A DNA stretch of 64,000 nt, taken from the NCBI RefSeq assembly GCF_021012795.1, contig NZ_VFYU01000026.1, positions 62,001 through 126,000 on the forward strand, written 5' to 3'. Below, in pieces: positions 17,915 through 26,314 of the stretch. Under the pieces are notes generated by a model, which was not told the DNA's origin, did not search any database, and saw nothing but the letters and a program-made list of their open reading frames with translations. Position 1 is the first letter of the stretch. The number at the start of each line of letters is the position of its first letter. Source of the stretch: Psychrobacter sp. I-STPA10. GTDB taxonomy: Bacteria; Pseudomonadota; Gammaproteobacteria; Pseudomonadales; Moraxellaceae. The position numbers and the translations under genes are program-made.

Positions 17915-19561
17915 ATGAACACCCAACCTTCAAGCCAAGCCATTGTGCAAAAACTATGGAACTTATGTGACGTATTGCGAGATGATGGTATTAACTACAG
18001 CGACTATGTCACTGAGTTGGTGTTATTGCTATTTATCAAAATGGAATATGAAAACACCGAGCAAGGCGTATTGGTCGCCCACAAACTACCCGAAGGTTGC
18101 CGTTGGACAGACATTAACCAACTCTCTGGGCTAAACCTACTCAACAAATACAAGCAAGTGTTACTTGACCTATCACAAAGCCAAGACCACCTTATCGCTG
18201 CCATTTATAGCAACGCCCAAACCCGCTTAAGAGAGCCACGCCACCTAGAGCAACTGGTCAAAACCCTAGATGGACTGGATTGGTTTAGCCTAAAAAATGA
18301 CGGATTGGGCGACCTATACGAAGGCTTACTCGAAAAAAACGCCAACGAAACCAAATCGGGAGCAGGGCAGTACTTTACCCCACGCGTCCTTATTGACAGC
18401 ATGGTTAACTGTATTCAACCGCAAGCAGGCGAAGTGATTCAAGACCCAGCCGCAGGTACAGCAGGATTTTTAATCGCTGCCAACGAATATATCAAACGCC
18501 AAACCGATGACTATTACGACCTATCAGCAGCCCAAATCAAATTTCAAAAAAACAAAGCTTTTGTCGGCGTAGAGCTTGTTCCCAGTACCCGCCGTCTGGC
18601 ATTGATGAATTGCCTATTGCATGGTATCGAAGGCGGTAGTGAAGGCGATAGCGAAGGTGTGGTGCTACAAGGAAACAGCCTTGGGCAGGTCGGGGCAAGT
18701 CTAAACCGAGCCGATGTTATCCTTGCCAATCCACCATTTGGGGCGGCAAAAGGCGGTGAGGCGAGCATTACCCGAGATGATTTGACCTTTAAAACCAGTA
18801 ACAAACAACTGGCTTTTTTACAGCACATCTACCGCAACCTTAAAGCAGGTGGACGCGCAGCAGTGGTACTGCCTGATAATGTTCTTTTTGAGGCAGGTAT
18901 TGGCACAGACATTCGTCGAGATTTGATGCACAAATGCAACCTACACACCATATTACGCCTGCCGACAGGTATCTTTTATGCCCAAGGGGTCAAAACCAAC
19001 GTGCTGTTTTTTACCAAAGGCACAGCCAGTAACCCTGACCAAGACCAAAACTGCACCGAAAACGTCTGGGTTTATGACTTACGCACCAATATGCCCAGCT
19101 TTGGCAAACGCACCCCCTTTAGCCCAGAACACCTAAAACCCTTTGAGGCGGTATATGGTGAGAATGCAGACGGCACAAGCCCACGCACGGAAGGGGAATG
19201 GTCATTTTGTGACAATAATGAATCAGGTAAAAATAGCCTAAGCAATTCTTGTGATGCAGATAATAACAATGACAACGACAATCTAACTTTAGAAAGCAGT
19301 CGTTGGCGGGTATTTAGTCGTGATTGGATACGTGATAATAAGGGCGATAGCTTAGATATTAGCTGGCTAAAAGACAGTGATAGCATTGATGCGGCTGACC
19401 TGCCCGAGCCACATATACTTGCCAGTGAGGCGATGAATGAGCTAACCGAGGCGTTACGCCAACTTGATGGGTTAATGCAGGCATTGGGGCAGCAAGATGA
19501 GGCAGAGATTCAAAAGAAACTGTTAGCCGAATCGTTGGGCTTAAGTGAGGGGGACATATAA
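17915..19561 (+). CDS. hsdM: Type I DNA adenine methyltransferase, M subunit
   Basis: 548 residues. The N-terminal helical HsdM domain (LWNLCDVLRDDGINYSDYV) is followed by the catalytic fold with the SAM motif QDPAAGTAGFLIAA near residue 178 and the N6-adenine motif NPPFG near 275. A Ser/Asn/Asp-rich stretch (about residues 433-452) interrupts a region that is normally short; it holds the 13-mer AATAGCCTAAGCA. The enzyme methylates adenine in the target set by HsdS and forms the M2S core for HsdR. Its stop overlaps the hsdS start (TAATG), so the two are translationally coupled. Confidence 0.95.
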   Translation: MNTQPSSQAIVQKLWNLCDVLRDDGINYSDYVTELVLLLFIKMEYENTEQGVLVAHKLPEGCRWTDINQLSGLNLLNKYKQVLLDLSQSQDHLIAAIYSNAQTRLREPRHLEQLVKTLDGLDWFSLKNDGLGDLYEGLLEKNANETKSGAGQYFTPRVLIDSMVNCIQPQAGEVIQDPAAGTAGFLIAANEYIKRQTDDYYDLSAAQIKFQKNKAFVGVELVPSTRRLALMNCLLHGIEGGSEGDSEGVVLQGNSLGQVGASLNRADVILANPPFGAAKGGEASITRDDLTFKTSNKQLAFLQHIYRNLKAGGRAAVVLPDNVLFEAGIGTDIRRDLMHKCNLHTILRLPTGIFYAQGVKTNVLFFTKGTASNPDQDQNCTENVWVYDLRTNMPSFGKRTPFSPEHLKPFEAVYGENADGTSPRTEGEWSFCDNNESGKNSLSNSCDADNNNDNDNLTLESSRWRVFSRDWIRDNKGDSLDISWLKDSDSIDAADLPEPHILASEAMNELTEALRQLDGLMQALGQQDEAEIQKKLLAESLGLSEGDI

Positions 19562-20922
19562 TGGGGGGTAAGGAATTGCCAGAGGGTTGGGTTGAGGTAA
19601 GTTTGGATAGAGTGGCACAGTGGGGGTCTGGTGGTACGCCGTCAAGAAAAAAACTAGAATATTATAATGGTAATATTCCATGGATTAAAACAGGTGATTT
19701 AGGTGAAAAGTATATAAAACATAGTAGTGAGTTTATTACTGAGGATGCAATTAAAAATTCTAGTGCAAAAATGTTTTCTAAAGGTTCAGTTGCTTTAGCT
19801 ATGTATGGAGCGACGATAGGAAAAACATCAATTTTAGATATAGATGCTACAACAAATCAGGCTTGTGCTGTTGGTAAACCAAACAAAGCTATTAGTTCAG
19901 AGTTTTTATATTATCTTTTGAGAAATGAGAAGGATAATTTTATAGCAAAGGCAAAAGGTGGAGCGCAACCGAATATCTCTCAAACAGTGATTAAAAATCA
20001 TAATATATTTCTACCTTCTATACATGAACAAAATAAGATAGTTAGCTTGATTAATAGAAATATAGCTCAAGTAGAACAAATCCAAAATAGCCTAAATGCC
20101 ATTCCAAAAATTTTAGAAAAATTTCGTCAGTCAGTATTGGCAGATGCAGTGAGTGGTAAATTAACTGGTAAGGAAAAAGAGGTAGCAAAATTAGATTTTG
20201 TAAGCCTTGGCTCAATTATTATAGATTCAAAGAATGGTATTTCTAAAAGAAACTCTGATGAAGGGACAGAAACAACTGTTTTAAGGCTTGCCAACTTCAA
20301 AGACTCTAAAAGAGTATATGGTATTGAGCGAAAAATTAAATTAACGGAAAAAGAGATAGAAAAATATCAAGTGAGAAATGATGATATTTTGATAGTCAGA
20401 GTTAATGGTAGTGTTAGTTTAGCTGGTAAATTTATTTTATACAAAGATAAAGGAACAGTAGAGGCATTTTGTGACCATTTTATAAAAATTCAAATAGATA
20501 GCGAAAAAATTATCCCTAAATATTTGTTATATATTGCAAATCAGGGCGTGGGTCGTGATTATTTGGTTAATAGCTTATCAACAAGTGCAGGACAAAATAC
20601 TATTAACCAGAAGTCAATTAGAAATCTTCTGCTAAAAATACCCCCACTCTCCGAACAAACCGAAATTGTCCGCCGAGTGGAAGAGCTATTTGCCTTTGCT
20701 GACCAAATCGAAGAGCGAGTCGCACAAGCCCAAAGCCGAGTTAATCATCTGACCCAATCCATCTTAAACCAAGCCTTTACAGGCAAACTGACCGAGCAAT
20801 GGCGAGCCGATAACCCCGAGCTTATCACAGGTGAAAACAGTGCCACCACCTTGCTTGCCAGTATTGAAAGTGAGCGTAAAACTGCCAAAACCAGTAAAAA
20901 CAAAACCAACAAAAAGGCATAA
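19561..20922 (+). CDS. hsdS: Type I specificity subunit
   Basis: 453 residues with the two-domain S plan: target recognition domain 1 (about 5-150, WGSGGTPSRKKLEYYNGNIP), a central conserved helix (KILEKFRQSVLADAVSGKLT), target recognition domain 2 (about 205-360), and a second conserved helix (EIVRRVEELFAFADQIEERV) with NQAFTGKLTEQWR at the end. The recognition domains are much more AT-rich than the conserved helices, which is usual because they are exchanged by recombination. The recognition sequence cannot be read from the protein. A Lys/Thr-rich tail ends the gene. Confidence 0.95.
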   Translation: MGGKELPEGWVEVSLDRVAQWGSGGTPSRKKLEYYNGNIPWIKTGDLGEKYIKHSSEFITEDAIKNSSAKMFSKGSVALAMYGATIGKTSILDIDATTNQACAVGKPNKAISSEFLYYLLRNEKDNFIAKAKGGAQPNISQTVIKNHNIFLPSIHEQNKIVSLINRNIAQVEQIQNSLNAIPKILEKFRQSVLADAVSGKLTGKEKEVAKLDFVSLGSIIIDSKNGISKRNSDEGTETTVLRLANFKDSKRVYGIERKIKLTEKEIEKYQVRNDDILIVRVNGSVSLAGKFILYKDKGTVEAFCDHFIKIQIDSEKIIPKYLLYIANQGVGRDYLVNSLSTSAGQNTINQKSIRNLLLKIPPLSEQTEIVRRVEELFAFADQIEERVAQAQSRVNHLTQSILNQAFTGKLTEQWRADNPELITGENSATTLLASIESERKTAKTSKNKTNKKA

Positions 20923-20942
20923 ACAGCCATAAATGCCAACAA

Positions 20943-20969
20943 AAACAAGGGATATCACCTCCCTTGTTT
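20943..20969. terminator. Bidirectional terminator between hsdS and LysR
   Basis: AAACAAGGG and CCCTTGTTT form a nine-base stem with a nine-base loop between two convergent genes, with A-rich and T-rich flanks on the appropriate sides. Confidence 0.75.
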
Positions 20970-20980
20970 GTATTTATATC

Positions 20981-21883
20981 CTAAAAATAAGCCACCTCAT
21001 AACTTGCCAAAATCTCTTGAACCAACGCTTGCGCCACAGGTTCAAGCTTTTGATAATCTTGCACAATAATACTGCGCTCACGTTCTGCCCATACCTCATC
21101 TAAATAAATCTGATGAATGTTCATCGTCTGCTGATGGCGGTTGGCAGACGACTCAGGCACAATACTAATACCCACACCAGCCTCCACCATACGGCACACC
21201 GACTCAAATCCTGACACATTCACCCGAGTATCCATCGTCACCCCCATACTTGCCTGCAAATCGGACAAAAAGTTACCCAACGTACTGCCATTATGAAAGC
21301 CAATATAAGGGTGGCTAAGCGTTTCGGTAAATTTTAACTGCTGTTTTTGCGTTAAAGGGTGGTTGATGGGTGTGACCACGGTTAAGCGGTCAGTGCTAAA
21401 GTGTATCACCTCAAGCGACTGAGTGGACACCGAGCCTGACAAAATACCAATATCCGTTGTGCCATTTAACACCCCACGGATAATATCTTTTGTCAGTCGC
21501 TCTTGTAAATCAATGGTCACCGCAGGACGTTGTATCAAAAAATCTGCCAAAATCTCAGGCAAAAAGTCCGTCACAGCAGTGGTATTGGCATAAACACGTA
21601 CATGCCCTGTTGCATCAGAACGATATTGCGAAAAGCTGTGCTTCACCTGTTCAACTTGACGCAAAATACTACGAGCTTGCTTTAATAACTTACGTCCATC
21701 GTCAGTCAGTTCCATACCTTTGTTATGACGATAAAATAGGCGGGTATCTAGCTGTGTTTCAAGCTTTTTAATACGAGTACTGGCGGCGGCAGGGGATATA
21801 AAGGTATGTTTGGCGGCTTGGGTAAGACTGGGCGAATCAGCGATGGCACAAAATAGCTGTAAATCGGTTAGGTCAAAGTGCAT
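20981..21883 (-). CDS. LysR-family regulator, probably of the itaconate operon
   Basis: 300 residues. The N-terminal winged helix reads MHFDLTDLQLFCAIADSPSL then TQAAKHTFISPAAASTRIKKL, followed by a substrate-binding-like effector domain ending at residue 300. In Pseudomonas aeruginosa a LysR gene (PA0877) is divergent from the itaconate genes, and the present gene stands in the same orientation towards the hydratase gene at 22862. Here the two are 978 bases apart because a 200-bp element and a CRISPR array lie between them. Regulation of the operon is inferred from position and family. Confidence 0.85.
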   Translation of the reverse strand: MHFDLTDLQLFCAIADSPSLTQAAKHTFISPAAASTRIKKLETQLDTRLFYRHNKGMELTDDGRKLLKQARSILRQVEQVKHSFSQYRSDATGHVRVYANTTAVTDFLPEILADFLIQRPAVTIDLQERLTKDIIRGVLNGTTDIGILSGSVSTQSLEVIHFSTDRLTVVTPINHPLTQKQQLKFTETLSHPYIGFHNGSTLGNFLSDLQASMGVTMDTRVNVSGFESVCRMVEAGVGISIVPESSANRHQQTMNIHQIYLDEVWAERERSIIVQDYQKLEPVAQALVQEILASYEVAYF

Positions 21884-21970
21884 AGAAAACCTATGTTAAA
21901 TAGCCGTGATTGTAGAATAAGATATAAGCTGATTGTTGGCGGTTGAATGGTGATAAGCTTCCTTTTAGTA

Positions 21971-22170
21971 GGGTCTGTTGAACATTCATCTTCATAGGAA
22001 AAATTGAGATAAATTTGACTTAATCAAGGCAATGAACACAGGTAATATCGGGATATTAACCAGTTCATTAACGCAGAATAAGGCAAATTTAGCCAATTTT
22101 TACATGAAAGTAAAAAGTAGCTTTATCCCTTGTAGATATTAGCCTAACGGGGTGAATGTTCAACAGACCC
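21971..22170. repeat. GGGTCTGTTG-family MITE-like element, 200 bp
   Basis: Perfect 18-base terminal inverted repeats, GGGTCTGTTGAACATTCA and its complement, flanked on both sides by TA. A 227-bp relative is at 32920-33146 with the same ends and the same inner text (CGGGATATTAACCAGTTCAT in related form). It encodes nothing and lies just before the CRISPR array. Confidence 0.85.
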
Positions 22171-22223
22171 TAATGGTTAAGTATATATGAGTATACCCAA
22201 ACCTGATAATGATGTTTTATAAA

Positions 22224-22551
22224 ACCATAAACCATCTATACGATGGCAAATGCCGCATCCGCCTTAGTCTTAGCATCTGCTTTCTTCTAAACCATCTATG
22301 CGATGGCAAACAGTGAACTTGTCTTTATCTTTCAGTCTTTTAATTTCTAAACCATCTATGCGATGGCAAACCTTTGGCAAGTCCTGATACAACTGGACTA
22401 GGGTTTCTAAACCATCTATGCGATGGCAAACTGGCTAACATTTGCGGTGCCAAAACGCGCTCATTTCTAAACCATCTATGCGATGGCAAACAAAAAATGC
22501 CCACTTTGGTATAGAGCTGATGATTTCTAAACCATCTATGCGATGGCAAAC
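22224..22551 (-). CRISPR. Orphan CRISPR, 6 repeats / 5 spacers, I-F geometry
   Basis: Six 28-base repeats start at 22224, 22284, 22344, 22404, 22464 and 22524, exactly 60 apart, giving five unrelated 32-base spacers. 28/32 is the spacing of subtype I-F. On the minus strand the repeat starts GTTTGCCATC and ends GGTTTAGAAA, with a CCATC-GCATA-GATGG hairpin equivalent to the I-F CTGCC-GTATA-GGCAG hairpin. The copy at 22224 is degenerate (first four bases, position 17 and last base differ), and the one at 22284 differs in its first base; this marks the low-coordinate end as the distal end. The AT-rich stretch after 22551 would be the leader. No cas gene occurs in the window. Confidence 0.93.
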
Positions 22552-22861
22552 TCAAATTATACTACTAAAAACCCTGTAATGGCATGGTGTAGCAGCAAAA
22601 AGTCTGATTTACGTTTATATTTTTTATCCTTATATAATTATATGTTTTTAAAAGCTATTTTTTAGAATGATAAAATTAAGTATTTGTTAGTAGTTCATCA
22701 CGTCATATATTAAACAACAATAAATTGGCATTAATTAAATCCGAACACCATATTAACAAACCTGTGATTTAGAACCCCTATTTTTTTTGACATACTAGGG
22801 TCTATTCTAATTTAACCCTTATTCATCTTAAGCAAACACAAACAACCACAAGGAAACCGTG
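22552..22861. promoter_or_regulatory. CRISPR leader-side AT-rich region and itaconate operon promoter
   Basis: From 22552 to about 22760 the DNA is very AT-rich and non-coding, as expected for an array leader read on the minus strand. Further on, TTGACA at 22787-22792 and TAATTT at 22808-22813 (15 bases apart) could be the promoter of the operon starting at 22862. The -35 box lies between the inverted halves CCCCTA (about 22775) and CTAGGG (about 22795), a possible LysR site. Confidence 0.4.
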
Positions 22862-23740
22862 ATGAGTAATACTGATAATCAAACCACCAATACCCCTGAT
22901 ACTCAAAGTGATGTCAACCTAAATGACTGGATTGGCAATACCGAAAGCAAACAAGACCTAATTTGTGAAATCTTAGTCCGACGTATGGCAGCGACCTTAG
23001 GTGTACCTAGCCCCAAAGCAGGCGAGCCACTGCCTGCCTTATGGCATTGGATGTTTTTCCAACCTGAGCTAAATGCAGAAGAATTGGGTCGAGATGGTCA
23101 CCCACAACTGGGCGGATTTATGCCACCAGCCCTCGGTCGTAATCGTATGTGGGCAGGAGGGAGCTTTGAATTTGAGCAACCGTTAATTGTAGGTGAACTC
23201 GCGACTTGTGATTCTAGTATCGAAAAAGTGGTCGAGAAGCAAGGCTCTACAGGCTCATTGGTATTTGTTACCGTACGTCATGATTATAGCCAGCAAGGGC
23301 AACACAAATTTACTGAACGCCAAACCATTGTTTATCGTGAACCAAGCTCACCCAAAACCGAGTCTGAGCCATCAGAATATGCCGATAGCAAACAGTGGTC
23401 ACAAACCCTAACCCCAGATGCAACCCTGTTATTCCGTTATTCTGCGGTTACCTTTAATGGTCATCGTATCCATTATGATTATCCTTATGCCACTGATGTT
23501 GAAGGCTATGATAATTTGGTAATACATGGACCAATGATGGCAACTTTAGCTTTGCACAGCTTTATTAATCAACATGCTGACAAAACAGTAACAACCTTTA
23601 AGTATCGTGGTGTGCGTCCAGTGACTTTGGGTAATGATATTCGTATTGAAGGCAAAGTTAGCGAAGCTGGGCAAGCAGACGTTTGGATTTGCAATGATAA
23701 TGGTGTTATCCAACAAGGGCAAATAACCTTTGAAGGCTAA
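22862..23740 (+). CDS. ich: Itaconyl-CoA (mesaconyl-C4-CoA-like) hydratase
   Basis: 292 residues from the ATG at 22862, which has AAGGA eight bases upstream; a GTG one codon earlier is less likely. It is a double hot-dog (FAS1-like dehydratase/MaoC) protein: LWHWMFFQPELNAEELGRDG and GGFMPPALGRNRMWAGGSFEF in the first half, and RYSAVTFNGHRIHYDYPYAT then LVIHGPMMATL in the second, the hydratase-2-type catalytic region with Asp and His. This matches the HTD2-like hydratases used on mesaconyl-, citramalyl- and itaconyl-CoA. With the CoA transferase and CitE-like lyase downstream, hydration of itaconyl-CoA to citramalyl-CoA is the best assignment. Confidence 0.75.
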   Translation: MSNTDNQTTNTPDTQSDVNLNDWIGNTESKQDLICEILVRRMAATLGVPSPKAGEPLPALWHWMFFQPELNAEELGRDGHPQLGGFMPPALGRNRMWAGGSFEFEQPLIVGELATCDSSIEKVVEKQGSTGSLVFVTVRHDYSQQGQHKFTERQTIVYREPSSPKTESEPSEYADSKQWSQTLTPDATLLFRYSAVTFNGHRIHYDYPYATDVEGYDNLVIHGPMMATLALHSFINQHADKTVTTFKYRGVRPVTLGNDIRIEGKVSEAGQADVWICNDNGVIQQGQITFEG

Positions 23741-23817
23741 GGGCAAGCAAAGGCTAAGAGTAGGGTTAAGGATTAAGTAACTTTTGCCATTTCTTAGCAC
23801 AAATAAAGGAAATAATC

Positions 23818-25023
23818 ATGATAGACCCACATAGTGAAGACATGAATGCCATTCGTGATGGTATACAAGGATTGATGCTAGGCTTTGGCAGTGAATACTG
23901 GCGTAAACTCGACAGTGAAAAAGGCTTTCCTGATGAGTTTGTCACTGCTTTAAGCCAAGATGGTTGGCTATCGGCATTAGTTCCTGAAGAATACGGCGGT
24001 TCAGGATTGGGACTGGCAGAAGCATCAGTAATTATGGAAGAGATAAACCACTGTGGCGGTAATGCAGGCACTGTACATGGGCAAATGTATAATCTATTTA
24101 CCCTTGTTAAACATGCCTCTGAGGCTCAAAAAAAGCTTTATTTACCTAAACTAGCAACGGGTGAGCTACGCTTGCAATCTATGGCAGTCACCGAGCCGAC
24201 CAGTGGTACAGATACCTCAGCCATCACCACCAATGCAGTCAAAAAAGGCGACCACTATGTCGTTAATGGTCAAAAAGTATGGATTTCACGTATCCAACAC
24301 TCTGACCTTATGATTTTGTTGGCTCGTACTACGCCACTATCACAAGTTAAAAGCAAAGTTGATGGTATGTCGATTTTCTTGGTGGATTTGCATACAGCGA
24401 TTGGCAATGGTTTAACCGTACAAAAAATTGATAACATGGTCAATCATGAAACCAATGAACTATTTTTTGATAACTTAGTCATACCAGAAGAAAATCTAAT
24501 TGGTGAAGAAGGCAAAGGCTTTCGCTATATATTAAGTGGCTTAAATGCCGAGCGTACCCTAATTGCTGCCGAATGTATTGGCGATGGACGTTGGTTTGTG
24601 GAAAAAGCCTCACAATATGCCAATGAACGACAAGTATTTGGTCGTCCCATTGGACAAAATCAGGGCATTCAATTTCCCATTGCTGAGGCACATATCGAAG
24701 TACAGGCGGCTGACTTAATGCGTTGGCAAGCATGTGCAGATTATGAAAAATATTATGACAAGCAAGATGATAAATATAGCCATAAACAAGGCAGTACGCA
24801 GGCAGGGGCATCAGCAAATATGGCAAAATATCTGGCAGCCAAAGCGTCATGGCAAGCGGCGAATGTTTGTTTGCAAACCTTTGGTGGCTTTGGCTTTGCC
24901 CATGAATATGACGTAGAGCGAAAGTTTCGAGAAACACGCTTGTATCAAGTTGCTCCAATTTCTACCAATTTAATTTTGTCGTATATTGGTGAAAAGGTGC
25001 TACACATGCCCAGAAGTTTTTAA
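23818..25023 (+). CDS. Acyl-CoA dehydrogenase of the itaconate operon
   Basis: 401 residues with flavin-site SMAVTEPTSGTDTSAITT, NGQKVWISRIQHSDLMILLAR and a C-terminal LQTFGGFGFAHEYDVERKFR then RLYQVAPISTNLILSYI. The last segment has VAPIS where typical members carry the catalytic EGT motif, so the usual C-terminal base may be absent or differently placed. A homologous dehydrogenase gene is kept beside the Pseudomonas itaconate genes (PA0879), where its role is not settled. It may handle methylsuccinyl- or a related branched dicarboxylyl-CoA; this is inference. AAGGA seven bases before the ATG. Confidence 0.8.
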   Translation: MIDPHSEDMNAIRDGIQGLMLGFGSEYWRKLDSEKGFPDEFVTALSQDGWLSALVPEEYGGSGLGLAEASVIMEEINHCGGNAGTVHGQMYNLFTLVKHASEAQKKLYLPKLATGELRLQSMAVTEPTSGTDTSAITTNAVKKGDHYVVNGQKVWISRIQHSDLMILLARTTPLSQVKSKVDGMSIFLVDLHTAIGNGLTVQKIDNMVNHETNELFFDNLVIPEENLIGEEGKGFRYILSGLNAERTLIAAECIGDGRWFVEKASQYANERQVFGRPIGQNQGIQFPIAEAHIEVQAADLMRWQACADYEKYYDKQDDKYSHKQGSTQAGASANMAKYLAAKASWQAANVCLQTFGGFGFAHEYDVERKFRETRLYQVAPISTNLILSYIGEKVLHMPRSF

Positions 25024-25106
25024 TTGACAGTTTTTAACCGATAATTTAAAACAAGATAACCACTATCAACCACTATCAAGATAATCACTAATATCAAGGA
25101 ATATTT

Positions 25107-26276
25107 ATGAGTCAATCTTCACAAACCCAACAACAACGCCCCCTTGATGACATCACCGTTATCAGTCTAGAGCATGCCATTGCCGCCCCCTTTTGTACCC
25201 GTCAGCTTGCTGATTTAGGGGCAAGAGTAATAAAAATTGAACGCCCTAATGTCGGTGATTTTGCTCGAGGTTATGATGAGCGGGTTAATGGGTTGGCATC
25301 GCACTTTGTTTGGGTCAATCGTGGAAAAGAAAGCTTGGCACTGGACTTAAAATCAGAGCAAGCCCAGCCTGTGTTAAACAAACTGCTAGAAAAAGCCGAT
25401 GTCTTAGTGCAAAACTTAGCACCTGGTGCAAGTGCTCGCTTAGGATTAGGCTATGAACAGCTACACGAAAAATACCCACAGCTTATCGTCTGTGATATTT
25501 CAGGCTATGGCGTTGGTGGTCCTTATGAGCAGAAAAAAGCCTATGACTTGCTGATTCAAAGTGAAAGTGGCTTATTATCAGTGACAGGTACGCCAGATGA
25601 GATGGCAAAGGTCGGGATTTCTATTGCTGATATTTGTGCAGGTATGTATGGCTATTCATCTATTTTGGCTGCATTGCGTCTGCGTGATAAAACAGGCGAA
25701 GGCAGTCATATTGATGTATCCATGCTTGAATCACTCGTTGAATGGATGGGTTTTCCGCTATATTACACCTATGAAAATGCCCCAGCACCTACCCGTAATG
25801 GGGCATCACATGCCACCATCTATCCGTATGGCTCATTTGCCACTGCCAATGGTTCGGTGATGTTTGGGCTACAAAATGAGCGTGAATGGCAAGCATTTTG
25901 TGAGCAAGTGCTACAAAAGCCCGAGCTTGCTGATGACGAACGCTTTAGCAAAAATAGCCTACGAGTCGACAATCGTGATACCCTAAAAGGCATCATTGAA
26001 AGCTGTTTTGCTGAGCTGACCAAATCACAAGTAACCGAGCGTTTGGATACTGCCAAAATTGCCAATGCGCATGTGAATGAAATGCAGGATGTTTGGTCAC
26101 ACCCACAGCTAAAAGCCCGCGACCGTTGGCGTACCATTAATAGCAGTATTGGCGAGTTGCCTGCCATGCTACCACCTGCGGTAAATAATCAGTTTGAATA
26201 TCGTATGGGCGATGTACCTGCCTTAGGTGAGCATACAGACGCAATTTTGGCAGAATTAGGCTTAGGGAAAGATTAG
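25107..26276 (+). CDS. ict: CaiB/BaiF CoA transferase, probably succinyl-CoA:itaconate
   Basis: 389 residues of the type III CoA transferase family: VISLEHAIAAPFCTRQLADL at the N terminus, RGKESLALDLKS, CDISGYG and the catalytic aspartate in KKAYDLLIQSESGLLSVTG. It would transfer CoA from succinyl-CoA to itaconate, the first step of the pathway whose next two enzymes flank it. Assignment to itaconate rests on the gene set; mesaconate or citramalate are the main alternatives. Confidence 0.78.
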   Translation: MSQSSQTQQQRPLDDITVISLEHAIAAPFCTRQLADLGARVIKIERPNVGDFARGYDERVNGLASHFVWVNRGKESLALDLKSEQAQPVLNKLLEKADVLVQNLAPGASARLGLGYEQLHEKYPQLIVCDISGYGVGGPYEQKKAYDLLIQSESGLLSVTGTPDEMAKVGISIADICAGMYGYSSILAALRLRDKTGEGSHIDVSMLESLVEWMGFPLYYTYENAPAPTRNGASHATIYPYGSFATANGSVMFGLQNEREWQAFCEQVLQKPELADDERFSKNSLRVDNRDTLKGIIESCFAELTKSQVTERLDTAKIANAHVNEMQDVWSHPQLKARDRWRTINSSIGELPAMLPPAVNNQFEYRMGDVPALGEHTDAILAELGLGKD

Positions 26277-26314
26277 GGAACGATTCACAAAAAAAGCATT
26301 ACTAAGGAAACCTT

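Noticed and set aside
12074..20922. Prophage or plasmid origin for the restriction locus
   Set aside because: No integrase, phage structural gene, att repeat or tRNA border is visible near it.
22340..22555. 71-residue minus-strand ORF with repeating LPSHRWFRN
   Set aside because: It is the translation of the CRISPR repeats; the repeating peptide comes from the 60-base period, with no ribosome site.
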